Source: an uncultured Steroidobacter sp.
GTDB lineage: Bacteria > Pseudomonadota > Gammaproteobacteria > Steroidobacterales > Steroidobacteraceae
Assembly: GCA_937864115.1 (NCBI GenBank)
Contig: CALMII010000038.1
Coordinates: 100,205 to 164,204 of the forward strand
Length of the DNA stretch: 64,000 bases
Reading direction: 5' to 3'
Notes under the pieces: model-generated
Databases searched by the model: none
What the model saw: the letters and a program-made list of their open reading frames with translations, nothing else
What the model was told of the DNA's origin: nothing
Position numbers and translations under genes: made by a program
Shown here: positions 29,854 to 38,993 of the stretch, piece after piece
How the letters are laid out: every line of letters starts with the position of its first letter
Numbering within the stretch: position 1 is the first letter of the stretch

Positions 29854-31166
29854 GCGCCGTTCCCGCCCGGTCGACCGGCAATGCCGCGGAACGGTATCGC
29901 GCGGTGTTCGACGCGCGCAGCCGCAGCGAGAACACGCTGACGCAACTGCGTCGCGATGCGCTGCAGCGCTTCGTCACCAAGGGATTTCCGACCCAGCGCG
30001 ACGAAGACTGGAAATACACGAACCTGCGGCGGCTGGAATCGCGCAACTTCGTGCCTGCCGAGCCGACGCTCGGCCGGGTCGACGAAAGCCAGTGGATTGC
30101 CGATGCCGGCATGCGCATCGTGCTTCTCAATGGACGCGCTCACACCGTGCTGTCGACGATGTCGCCGCAACCGCCCGGCGTCACGGTGCTGACGCTGGGA
30201 CAGTGGCTGGAGAACGCGCCCGACGAAGTGGCGGCGCTCCTGGCACAACAGGCTTCGGATGCTTCGGCGTTCGAGTCAATGAACCTGGCGTTCTGCGACG
30301 ACGGCGTCGTGATCGAGATCGGCGAGTCGGTCCGTGTCGATCGGCCCATCTATGTCGTGCATCAGTGGACCGGCGGCGCGGCCTCCGTCATGAGCAACCC
30401 GCGAGTCTTCGTGCGGGCTGCGGCGAACAGCCAGTGCACGCTCATCGAACACTATGTTGGCGCGGCCGACAGCGAGACGCTGACCAACAGCGTCGTCACG
30501 CTCGACATCGGCAGCGGTGCCCGCGTGAAGCACTATCGGGTGCAACAGGAATCGCCGCGCAGCTTCCACATCGGCAGTATCGCCGCGCACCAGGCGCGCG
30601 ACAGCCGCTATGACTGCCAGGACATCGCGCTGGGTGCGAGCCTGGCGCGCACGAGCATCGTCGCCACGTTGCAGGGCCCCGGCGCCGAAGCCAACCTGCA
30701 CGGCCTGTTCCTTCCCGGCGGCAGCCAGCACATCGACACTTGCACCCTCGTCGACCACGTCGCGCCGCACACGCGCAGCAACGAGGAATACCGCGGCATC
30801 GCCGACGCTCGCGGTCGCGGCGTCTATCGCGGCAAGGTGATCGTGCGCAAGGACGCGCAGAAGATCGATTCGCGGCAATCGAGTCGCAATCTGCTGCTCT
30901 CGCCCACCGCCGAGATCGATACGCGCCCCGAACTGGAGATCTACGCCAACGACTTGAAATGCAGTCACGGCGCCACGACCGGCCAGCTCGACGCCACCTC
31001 CCTCTTCTACCTGCGATCGCGCGGCCTGTCCGAAGCGCAGGCCCGCGCGTTGCTGATCCGCGCGTTCGCCGAGTCCATCCTGTCGACCATCGAACTGCCG
31101 TCGCTGCGCGCTCATGTCGAGCAGCAGCTCAACGCGCGGTTCGCCGCCAGCGAGTTGTCCGCATGA
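29850..31166 (+). CDS. sufD: Fe-S cluster assembly protein SufD
   Basis: A 438-residue paralogue of SufB completing the SufBC2D scaffold. N-terminal RFVTKGFPTQRDEDWKYTNL and C-terminal IDSRQSSRNLLLSPTAEIDTRPELEIYANDLKCSHGAT are the family signatures. It is coupled to sufC and sufS by ATGA overlaps at both ends. Confidence 0.96.
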
Positions 31167-32410
31167 GCGCCCGGCCTGCCCCGCACACCAGCGCGATCGA
31201 CGTCGCCGCGATCCGCGCGGACTTTCCGATCCTCGATCAGCAGATCAACGGCAAGCCGCTGGTCTTTCTCGACAACGCCGCATCGAGCCAGCGCCCGCGA
31301 CAGGTCATCGACACGATCAGTCGCTACTACGAGCACGACCACGCCAACGTGCATCGCGGCGTGCACACGCTGAGCCAGCGCGCCACCGACGCCTATGAAG
31401 GCGCACGCGAGATCGTGCGCCAGTTCATCAACGCGAAGGACACGAAGGAAATCGTGTTCGTGCGCGGCACGACCGAAGCCGTCAACCTGGTGGCGCAGAG
31501 CTTCGTGCGCCCGAAGGCGGGGCCGGGCGACGAGATCCTGATCTCCGGCCTCGAACATCACGCCAACATCGTTCCCTGGCAGCTCGTCTGCGAACAGACC
31601 GGCGCGAAGCTCAAGGTGATTCCGATCACGCCGCAGGGCGAAGTCGACTTCGCCGCCTTCGAAAAACTGATCGGTCCGCGCACGCGCATCCTGGCGCTGG
31701 CGCATGTCTCCAATGCGCTCGGCACGATCGTGCCGGTGGAAAAATTCATTGCCGTTGCTCGTCAGCATGGCGTGCCCGTGCTGCTCGACGGCGCGCAGGC
31801 GGTACCGCACGGCAAGGTGGATGTCCGCGCACTCGATTGCGACTTCTACTGCTTCTCCGGCCACAAGATGCTCGGACCGACCGGCATCGGCGTCCTCTAC
31901 GGACGCCAGAAGCTGCTCGAAGCCATGCCGCCGTGGCAGGGCGGCGGCGACATGATCCTGTCGGTGTCGTTCGAAAAGACGACCTACAACCAGCTGCCGT
32001 GGAAGTTCGAAGCCGGCACGCCGAACATCAGCGGCACCATCGGCCTCGGCGCCGCGATCCGCTACCTGCAGTCCGTCGGCATGGAACGCATCGCAGCGTA
32101 TGAACATGAACTGCTCACTTACGCCACGCAGCGCCTGCTGGAAATCCCCGGCCTCAGGATCGTCGGCACGGCCGCTCACAAGGCCGCGGTCGTCTCGTTC
32201 GTGATGGACGGCATTCATCCGCACGACATCGGCACCATTCTCGATACCGAGGGTGTGGCGATCCGCACGGGCCATCACTGCGCCATGCCCGTCATGGACT
32301 TCTTCAAGGTGCCCGCCACGGCGCGCGCCTCGATGGCATTCTACAACACGCACGCCGAGATCGACCGACTGGTGGCGGCGCTCGAACACACGCGTCAGGT
32401 GCTCGGCTGA
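31163..32410 (+). CDS. sufS: Cysteine desulfurase SufS
   Basis: A 415-residue group II cysteine desulfurase that takes sulfur from cysteine as a persulfide. The PLP lysine is in YCFSGHKMLGPTG; the active cysteine is in RTGHHCAMPVM. ATG 31163 overlaps the sufD stop. The in-frame open region upstream to 30740 lies in sufD and is not coding in this frame. sufU starts on its last base. Confidence 0.97.
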   Translation: MSARPAPHTSAIDVAAIRADFPILDQQINGKPLVFLDNAASSQRPRQVIDTISRYYEHDHANVHRGVHTLSQRATDAYEGAREIVRQFINAKDTKEIVFVRGTTEAVNLVAQSFVRPKAGPGDEILISGLEHHANIVPWQLVCEQTGAKLKVIPITPQGEVDFAAFEKLIGPRTRILALAHVSNALGTIVPVEKFIAVARQHGVPVLLDGAQAVPHGKVDVRALDCDFYCFSGHKMLGPTGIGVLYGRQKLLEAMPPWQGGGDMILSVSFEKTTYNQLPWKFEAGTPNISGTIGLGAAIRYLQSVGMERIAAYEHELLTYATQRLLEIPGLRIVGTAAHKAAVVSFVMDGIHPHDIGTILDTEGVAIRTGHHCAMPVMDFFKVPATARASMAFYNTHAEIDRLVAALEHTRQVLG

Positions 32411-32856
32411 TGGATCTGAAGGATCTCTATCGCGACGTGATCGTCGATCACAATCGCAATCCGCGTAACTTCGGCAAGCTCGAGCCTGCGGATGCACACG
32501 CCGACGGTCACAACCCGCTGTGCGGCGACCGGCTGTCGCTGTACGTGAATCTCGATGGTGATCGCATCTGCGACGTGAAATTCGACGGCAGCGGCTGCGC
32601 CATTTCCGTCGCCTCCGCTTCGCTGCTGACCGAAGCCGTCAAGGGCAAGTCGCGCACTGAAGTGAAATCGCTGTTCGACGAAATGCACGCCCTGCTCACG
32701 CAGCACGATGCGCCCGTCGACCCGGCGAAACTCGGCAAGCTCGCCGCCCTCTCTGGCGTGCGTGAATTCCCCGCCCGCGTGAAATGCGCCAGCCTCTGCT
32801 GGCACACGCTCAACGCGGCGCTCGACAGCCAGTCCGATCCGGTGAGCACGGAATGA
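32410..32856 (+). CDS. sufU: SufU-type sulfur acceptor protein
   Basis: A 148-residue IscU-like protein. The three cysteines are in PLCGD, GSGCAIS and KCASLCWHTL, with the long insertion between the second and third that marks SufU rather than IscU. In Firmicutes SufU binds zinc and accepts persulfide from SufS; that role is likely here because no sufE is in the operon. Confidence 0.93.
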   Translation: MDLKDLYRDVIVDHNRNPRNFGKLEPADAHADGHNPLCGDRLSLYVNLDGDRICDVKFDGSGCAISVASASLLTEAVKGKSRTEVKSLFDEMHALLTQHDAPVDPAKLGKLAALSGVREFPARVKCASLCWHTLNAALDSQSDPVSTE

Positions 32857-32863
32857 AGAACCG

Positions 32864-32954
32864 GAGTTTCACACGGAGTTCACGGAGACCACGGAGTTCG
32901 GAAGATCCGGATTTCCTGCATCTCCGTGATCTCCGTGAATTCCGTGTGAAACTC
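32864..32954. repeat. Family B palindrome between sufU and sufT
   Basis: Left GAGTTTCACACGGAGTTCAC and right CGTGAATTCCGTGTGAAACT form an inverted repeat of about 36-base arms, 8 bases after the sufU stop. Second family B insertion in this operon. Confidence 0.9.
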
Positions 32955-32969
32955 TTCTCCTTCTAGATC

Positions 32970-33521
32970 ATGCAACGACACGAACAGATACCGTTCATCC
33001 TGCAGCGCGACGTCGAAGCCATCATGGTGCCGGCAGGCGTGCCGGTGAAACTGCGCGCGGACAAGACCGGCTTCATCACGCAGGCGCTCGGCGGCAGTTT
33101 TACCGTCTACGTCGAGGGCAACCTGTTCCGCGTGGCCGGCAAGGACGCGGATGCGCTCGGCCAGGAAGTCGTGACGGGTCCCGAACTGCCGCCCGATGCC
33201 ACCGACGAGGACGTGAAGAATCTGGTGTGGGAACAGATGCGCACCTGCTACGACCCGGAGATCCCGGTGAACATCGTCGAGCTGGGCCTGATCTACGAAT
33301 GCGAGATCACGCGCGACGAGAGCGGCGAACGCATCGCCACCATCAAGATGACCCTCACCGCGCCCGGCTGCGGCATGGGCGAAGTGCTGGTGCAGGACGT
33401 GCGCGACAAGGTCGAAGCCATTCCGACGATCAAGCAGGCCGACGTCGAACTGGTATTCGATCCGCCCTGGAATCAGACCATGATGTCGGAGGCCGCGCGG
33501 CTGCAGACGGGGATGATGTGA
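32970..33521 (+). CDS. sufT: Fe-S cluster assembly protein SufT
   Basis: A 183-residue protein with a DUF59/MIP18-type domain at about 75-175 (EQMRTCYDPEIPVNIVELGLIYE, TLTAPGCGMGEVLVQDVRDKV). SufT is an accessory maturation factor for Fe-S proteins, important under high demand. The N-terminal 70 residues are the SufT-specific extension. The stop overlaps the next gene as GTGA. Confidence 0.94.
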   Translation: MQRHEQIPFILQRDVEAIMVPAGVPVKLRADKTGFITQALGGSFTVYVEGNLFRVAGKDADALGQEVVTGPELPPDATDEDVKNLVWEQMRTCYDPEIPVNIVELGLIYECEITRDESGERIATIKMTLTAPGCGMGEVLVQDVRDKVEAIPTIKQADVELVFDPPWNQTMMSEAARLQTGMM

Positions 33522-33826
33522 GCTGGATCGCCGTCGGCCCGGCCGACTCCATCGCCTCGGGCGACTACGCCCAGCTCGAAATCGACGGCGCGCTGGTCGC
33601 CGTCTTCAACATCCACGGCACGTTCTACGCGATCGAAGACGTCTGCACGCACGACGGCGGTGAACTCGCCGGTGGCGCGCTCGACGGCGACGTCGTGATC
33701 TGTCCGCGCCACGGTGCGCGCTTCTGCCTGCGCACGGGCGCGGCGCTCACGCCGCCCGCCTACGAACCCGTGCGGACCTACCCGACGCGTATTGTCGAAG
33801 GGATCGTGGAAGTGCAATCTGCCTGA
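33518..33826 (+). CDS. Rieske-type [2Fe-2S] ferredoxin
   Basis: A 102-residue single-domain Rieske protein with both ligand motifs, CTHDGGEL and CPRHGARF. It has no membrane anchor, so it is a small soluble electron carrier of the dioxygenase-ferredoxin type. Starts at GTG overlapping the sufT stop; the tight coupling suggests a role with the SUF system or as a reporter client of it. Confidence 0.93.
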   Translation: MSWIAVGPADSIASGDYAQLEIDGALVAVFNIHGTFYAIEDVCTHDGGELAGGALDGDVVICPRHGARFCLRTGAALTPPAYEPVRTYPTRIVEGIVEVQSA

Positions 33827-33850
33827 CTTCGACAGTCCGGATCCGCACTC

Positions 33851-34345
33851 ATGCTGCGTCTCACCCTCGTCCGCCACGCCAAGACCGAACCGGCCGCACC
33901 GGGACAGGAAGACTGGGACCGCGCCCTCGAAACTCGCGGACAGCGTGATGCGCCGGAAATGGCACGGCGCCTGAAGGACGAACACGGCAAGCCCGATCGC
34001 ATTCTCACCAGCCCGGCCATCCGCGCGATCACGACGGCGAACCTCATGTCGCGCGTGCTGGGTGTGCCGGCAGCGAAGATCGTCCAGGACGAACGCCTGT
34101 ATCTCGCCTCGCCGAAGACGATGCTCGAAGTGGTCAACGAACTGGGCAACAGCGCGAAGCATCTGATGGTGGTCGGCCACAATCCCGGCATCACCGAATT
34201 CGCCGACCAGCTCTCCGGCGAACGCTCCATCGACAACATGCCGACCTGCGCCGTCTACACGCTGCAGTTCGACATCGCGCACTGGAACGAACTCGTGTGG
34301 GCAACAGGCGTCGACGCCGACTTCGACTACCCCAAGAAGGCGTAA
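33851..34345 (+). CDS. sixA: SixA-like histidine phosphatase family protein
   Basis: A 164-residue member of the phosphoglycerate-mutase-like superfamily. The RHAK motif near residue 8 carries the catalytic histidine; SPAIRAITTANL near 54 and VVGHNPGITEF near 108 are SixA-like. SixA removes phosphate from phosphohistidine in phosphorelay or PTS proteins; the target here is unknown. Last gene of the suf transcription unit by spacing. Confidence 0.88.
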   Translation: MLRLTLVRHAKTEPAAPGQEDWDRALETRGQRDAPEMARRLKDEHGKPDRILTSPAIRAITTANLMSRVLGVPAAKIVQDERLYLASPKTMLEVVNELGNSAKHLMVVGHNPGITEFADQLSGERSIDNMPTCAVYTLQFDIAHWNELVWATGVDADFDYPKKA

Positions 34346-34356
34346 GAACAGGAGAT

Positions 34357-34450
34357 TGGCCGCAAGAAGGCGCAAAAGACTCAAAGTAAAACTGCGCCGG
34401 TTTTCTACTGCTCTTTCTTACTTTGTGTTCTCTGCGCCTTTTTGCGGCCA
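34357..34450. repeat. Family C inverted repeat (sixA-putA)
   Basis: TGGCCGCAAGAAGGCGCAAA on the left and GCGCCTTTTTGCGGCCA on the right, between convergent genes. Confidence 0.85.
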
Positions 34451-34463
34451 TTCGCTGATCGCT

Positions 34464-37400
34464 TCACTCCGCCGCGATCGTCAACAAACTCGCATTCCCG
34501 CCGATCGCTGCCGTATTGATCGTGATGGTCTGCTCCGTCGCGAAGCGGTGCAGGTAGTACGGGCCGCCGGCTTTCGGGCCGGTGCCGGAAAGGCCGCGGC
34601 CACCGAAGGGCTGGACGCCGACTACGGCGCCGATCATGTTGCGGTTCACATAGACGTTGCCTGAGCGCACGCGCGAGGCGATGTAGCGCGCCGAAGCATC
34701 GACGCGGGTGTGAATGCCCAGCGTCAATCCGTAGCCCGTGGCATTGATGGCATCGATGACTTTGTCCAGGTCGTCGGCGCGGTAGCGGATCACGTGCACG
34801 ATCGGGCCGAAGACTTCGCGGGTGAGCTGCGAGAGCGAACCGATCTCCACGGCCAGCGGCGCGAAGAAACTGCCTCGATGCAGGTCCGGCGTCAGCGGCC
34901 GCGTGTGCTGCCAGCTCGCCCCTTTCGTGATGCGCGCGGCATGCGCCGCGAGCACGTCGCAGGAAGGCTGATCGATCACGGGGCCGACGTCCGTGGCGAT
35001 GTCCGCGGGATCGCCGATCTTCAACTCGTCCATGTAGCCGGCCAGCAGTTGCAGGACGCGCGGCGCGATCTCTTCCTGCACGAACAACGCGCGCAATGCG
35101 GAGCATCGCTGGCCCGCGCTGTTGAATCCGGACTGCACGACATCGAGCACGATCTGCTCGGGCAGCGCCGAGCTGTCGGCAATGAGCGCATTCTGTCCGC
35201 CGGTCTCGGCGATCAGCACCGGAATCGGACCGCTGCGTGCGGCGAGCGAACGATTGATCGCCTGCGCCGTTTCCGTCGAGCCCGTGAACGCCACGCCCGC
35301 GATGCGCGGATCGGCGACCGCGCGCGCTCCGACGCTGGCACCATCGCCCGTGAGCAGGTGCAGAACGCCGGGCGGTACGCCCGCTTCGAGCAGCAGTTCG
35401 ACGGCCCGCGTCGCGATCAGCGGTGTCTGTTCCGCGGGTTTGGCGATCACGGCATTGCCGGCGGCCAGCGCCGCGGCGATCTGTCCCGTGAAGATCGCCA
35501 GCGGAAAATTCCAGGGACTGATGCAGACGAACACGCCCCGTCCCTGCAGGCGTAGCTCATTGCTTTCGCCGGTCGGCCCGGGCAACGACAGCCCGGCACC
35601 GAAGTCCGCCACCGCGCGACTGGCGTAGTAGCGCAGGAAATCGACCGCCTCGCGCACCTCGGAAATGCTGTCGGGAATGGAGCGGCCGCCTTCGCGGATG
35701 CAATACGCAACCAGTTCGGGCAGGTGCGCCTCGTACAGATCGGCGGCTTGCAGCAGGATGCCGGCGCGCTCGCCTGCTTCCGTGTCGTTCCATTCGGGTT
35801 GGGCAGCGACGGCCGCCGTCACTGCCGCATCGACCACGGCTTCGCTGGCGACGCTGACGGTACCGATCACCTCGCTGCGATTGGCCGGGTTGGTCACGGA
35901 CTGCGCCTGCGCCGTGACGGCCTTGCCCGAAACGATCGGGTTCGCGCGCCAGGGCTGCGAACCCGCCCGATGAATTCCCGCCAGCAACGCGTCAAGTTCC
36001 GCCGGATCGGGCAGGTTCACGCCGCGTGAATTCAGGCGTTCTTCGCCATAGAGATTGCGCGGCAACGGAATGCGCGGATGCGCCTTCCGTTCGAGCGCAT
36101 CGACCACGGCGACGGGGTCGCGAATGATCTCTTCGACCGCCGTATCCTCATCGACGATGCGATTGACGAAGGACGTATTCGCCCCGTTTTCCAGCAGGCG
36201 CCGCACCAGGTATGGCAGCAGTTCCTCGTGCGATCCCACCGGTGCATAGATCCGGCAAGGTTTGTTCAGGCCTGCGGGGCCGACCACCTGCGCATACAGA
36301 TCTTCGCCCATGCCATGCAGCCGCTGGAATTCGAAGCCGCGGCCGGCGCCATCGGCGAGTTCGAGAATCGTCGCCACCGTCTGCGCATTGTGGGTGGCGA
36401 ACTGCGGATAGATGACGTCCTCGCCCGCCGCGATCATCTCGCGCGCGCAGGCGACGTACGAGACATCGGTGTTGACCTTGCGCGTGAACACCGGATAGCC
36501 GGACAGGCCGCGTTCCTGCGAACGCTTGATCTCGCTGTCCCAGTAAGCGCCCTTCACCAGCCGCACATTGAGGCGTCGTTGCGTCGCTCGCGCCAGCGCT
36601 GCGAGAAAGCCGATCACATCCAGCGCCCGTTTCTGATACGCCTGCACCGCCAGTCCGAATCCCTGCCAGCCGGCCAGTTGCGGCGCGCGGGCGACGTGCT
36701 CGATCAGCTCCAGCGACAGCTCCAGCCGTTCCGCTTCTTCGGCATCGACCGTCAGCGCGATACCGCCGTCGCGTGCGGCAACCGCGAGTTCCAGCAGGCG
36801 TGGCGCCAGTTCCTGATGCACGCGCCTGCGCTGCGTGAACTCGTAGCGCGGGAACAGCGCCGACAGCTTCACCGAAATGCTGGGCGCCGCTTCGATCGAC
36901 GTACCGCTCGCGACGCTCGCAGCGACTTCGCGGATGGCGGCGTGATAGGCGGCGAGATAGCGGATCGCATCGGGCGTCGTCAGTGCCGACTCGCCGAGCA
37001 TGTCGAACGAATGGCGATACAGACGATGTTCCTTCGATCGCGAGCGTTCCAGCGCCTCGCCGATCGTCCGACCCATCACGAACTGATGGCCCATGATGCG
37101 CATGGCCTGGCGAAAGGCCGCACGCAGCACCGGTTCGCCCAGACGGCCGGCAACGCGCGCGACGAAGCCGCGCGGGTCGTGCAGGTCCTCGTCCGCGGGC
37201 CGCACGATCCGCCCCGTCAGCATCAGTCCCCAGGTCGAGGCATTGACGAACAGCGATTCGGCCTGCCCGAAATGCGAGCCCCAGTCGCCGCGCGTGATCT
37301 TGTCGGCGATCAGCCTGTCGGCGGTGGCGTCGTCGGGAATGCGCAGCAGCGCTTCCGCGAGACACATGAGGATCACGCCTTCCTGCGAGGACAGATCGTA

Positions 37401-37601
37401 TTGCTGCAGGAAGGCATCGAGCCCGCTGCGTTCCTTCTGGTTTTCGCGAACGCCATCGACGAGTCGGCGCGCCTGATCGGCGATGTGCTGCCGCTGCTCC
37501 AGCGTGAGACGCGCACGCTCCGCCAGCGCCGTCACGATCCGTTCTTCATCGCCCAGATAAAGACGGTTGATCTGTTGCGCCACCGATCGCTCAGCACTCA
37601 T
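34464..37601 (-). CDS. putA: Bifunctional proline dehydrogenase/glutamate semialdehyde dehydrogenase
   Basis: A 1045-residue PutA that oxidises proline to glutamate using FAD then NAD. The proline dehydrogenase half (about 190-470) shows SVKLSALFPRYEF and RLVKGAYWDSEIKRSQ; the dehydrogenase half (about 560-1030) has SPWNFPLAIFTGQ, FTGSTETAQ and the Cys of NSAGQRCSALR. There is no N-terminal ribbon-helix-helix DNA-binding domain, so this is the short enzyme-only type and not an autoregulator. Confidence 0.97.
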   Translation of the reverse strand: MSAERSVAQQINRLYLGDEERIVTALAERARLTLEQRQHIADQARRLVDGVRENQKERSGLDAFLQQYDLSSQEGVILMCLAEALLRIPDDATADRLIADKITRGDWGSHFGQAESLFVNASTWGLMLTGRIVRPADEDLHDPRGFVARVAGRLGEPVLRAAFRQAMRIMGHQFVMGRTIGEALERSRSKEHRLYRHSFDMLGESALTTPDAIRYLAAYHAAIREVAASVASGTSIEAAPSISVKLSALFPRYEFTQRRRVHQELAPRLLELAVAARDGGIALTVDAEEAERLELSLELIEHVARAPQLAGWQGFGLAVQAYQKRALDVIGFLAALARATQRRLNVRLVKGAYWDSEIKRSQERGLSGYPVFTRKVNTDVSYVACAREMIAAGEDVIYPQFATHNAQTVATILELADGAGRGFEFQRLHGMGEDLYAQVVGPAGLNKPCRIYAPVGSHEELLPYLVRRLLENGANTSFVNRIVDEDTAVEEIIRDPVAVVDALERKAHPRIPLPRNLYGEERLNSRGVNLPDPAELDALLAGIHRAGSQPWRANPIVSGKAVTAQAQSVTNPANRSEVIGTVSVASEAVVDAAVTAAVAAQPEWNDTEAGERAGILLQAADLYEAHLPELVAYCIREGGRSIPDSISEVREAVDFLRYYASRAVADFGAGLSLPGPTGESNELRLQGRGVFVCISPWNFPLAIFTGQIAAALAAGNAVIAKPAEQTPLIATRAVELLLEAGVPPGVLHLLTGDGASVGARAVADPRIAGVAFTGSTETAQAINRSLAARSGPIPVLIAETGGQNALIADSSALPEQIVLDVVQSGFNSAGQRCSALRALFVQEEIAPRVLQLLAGYMDELKIGDPADIATDVGPVIDQPSCDVLAAHAARITKGASWQHTRPLTPDLHRGSFFAPLAVEIGSLSQLTREVFGPIVHVIRYRADDLDKVIDAINATGYGLTLGIHTRVDASARYIASRVRSGNVYVNRNMIGAVVGVQPFGGRGLSGTGPKAGGPYYLHRFATEQTITINTAAIGGNASLLTIAAE

Positions 37602-37845
37602 GGCTCACCTGCACCGGCGTTGTCAGTAGATTCCCACGCGCATGACTTGTACCGCAGTCGCAGCATCCCGCCAATCGACGCAAACCGCGCGCAGCGAAAC
37701 TCCGCCGGTACACTGGCGTCAAAGAGCGTGGATCTTTTGCTGCGCGATGTCCGCAATCGACGACAACTTCCAGGTTCATCCGATGACGTTGAAGTATTCG
37801 CGAGCGGATCCACATTTCATCGACCTTCGCCTGCGAGGAACTTCA

Positions 37846-38712
37846 GTGACGACAGCCGAACCCGCCGCCACTCACGTAACCGTCAACACCTTCATGACCG
37901 ACGTCGTCGAAGCCTCGGCGACTGTCCCCGTTCTGGTCGATTTCTGGGCACCCTGGTGCGGCCCGTGCAAACAGCTGATGCCGATGCTCGAGCGGCTCGC
38001 CAGCGAATACGGCGGGCGGTTCAAGCTCGCCAAGGTGAACACCGACGAACAGCAGGAACTGGCCGGACAGCTCGGCATCCGCAGCCTGCCGACCGTCGTG
38101 CTGTTCAAGGATCGCACCAGCGTCGATCACTTCGTCGGCATCGTGCCCGAAGCCCAGGTCCGTCAGATGCTGGACAAGCATCTGCCCAAATCTTCGGACG
38201 CGCCGATGAACCAGGTACAGACACTCAAGGCAGCGGGCAACTACGCCGGCGCGCAGGCCGCGGTCCAGCAACTGCTCGCACGCGACCCGGAGAACGTCGG
38301 TCTGATCGCCGAATCGGCCGAGTTGCGTGCGCTGGAAGGCGACATCGACGCCGCGCGCGAAACGCTGCAGGACCTGCAGGGGCGCGAGCCGAACCTGCCG
38401 GCGGTCAAGCGGCTGGCGGCGCTGATCACCTTCAGCGATGTCGTGGCGCGTTATCCCGACATACGCAGCCTGCGTGAAAACGCGCAGCGCGATCCATCCA
38501 ATCCGGAGCTGCGTCACGCCCTTGCCGTGCACCAGCTCCTCGGCGGCGATGTCGAACCGGCATTGCAGAGCTGGCTGGAAATGATGCGGACGAACCGCGG
38601 GTATCAGGACGATCTGGCGCGCCGCAGTCTGGTGCTGGCTTTCGAACTGATCGGCGATGCCGATCCGATCGTGCCCCAGACCCGGCGTGCGATGGCGCGG
38701 CTGCTGTTCTGA
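37846..38712 (+). CDS. cnoX: Thioredoxin domain protein with TPR-like C-terminus (CnoX/YbbN family)
   Basis: A 288-residue protein: thioredoxin fold at about 10-110 with active WCGPC (Cys38, Cys41) and cis-Pro in SLPTV, then helical TPR-like repeats to the end. CnoX proteins hold unfolded clients and pass them to GroEL. Enterobacterial CnoX lacks the first Cys; this one keeps CxxC, so it may also reduce disulfides. A GTG start at 37846 with AGGA upstream is preferred over distant upstream ATGs. Divergent from putA. Confidence 0.9.
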   Translation: MTTAEPAATHVTVNTFMTDVVEASATVPVLVDFWAPWCGPCKQLMPMLERLASEYGGRFKLAKVNTDEQQELAGQLGIRSLPTVVLFKDRTSVDHFVGIVPEAQVRQMLDKHLPKSSDAPMNQVQTLKAAGNYAGAQAAVQQLLARDPENVGLIAESAELRALEGDIDAARETLQDLQGREPNLPAVKRLAALITFSDVVARYPDIRSLRENAQRDPSNPELRHALAVHQLLGGDVEPALQSWLEMMRTNRGYQDDLARRSLVLAFELIGDADPIVPQTRRAMARLLF

Positions 38713-38724
38713 GTTCTTCCTGTG

Positions 38725-38993
38725 GGGCCGGCTTTAGCCCAATGGAACTGCATTAAGGGTTTTCTGCGTTGCGCGCCTCTGGTCTGATCCCCTCCTCCGC
38801 GAAGCGGGGGAGGGTTAGGGTGGGGGCATCAACGCAAACTGCGCTGCTTGACTCGACACCCCCATCCTGTCCTTCCCCCGCTACGCGGAGGAAGGGACGC
38901 TCGATTCGATCTCATCTCAATCCTTTGGCGCTTAATGCAGTGCCATTGGGCTGAAGCCGGCCCGGGAGCTGTCAGGCTGAAGCCTGACCTACA
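38725..38993. repeat. Nested repeat: family D element inside a split family A element
   Basis: Outer arms 38725-38757 (GGGCCGGCTTTAGCCCAATG onward) and 38931-38963 are complementary at 31 of 33 positions. They share an extension, CCCAATGG..ACTGCATTAAG, not seen in the other family A copies. Inside are family D arms 38789-38827 (CCTCCTCCGCGAAGCGGGGG onward) and 38858-38899. A second A palindrome (GTCAGGCTGAAGCCTGAC) follows at 38971 and runs into the stop codon of the next gene. Confidence 0.85.

Noticed and set aside
30740..31162. Extended start of sufS inside sufD
   Set aside because: The open frame there is Arg-rich and overlaps sufD in a second frame; the ATG at 31163 gives the standard SufS N-terminus and an ATGA overlap.
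36078..38477. A 799-codon open frame on the plus strand
   Set aside because: It is antisense to putA for most of its length and then out of frame in the thioredoxin gene.
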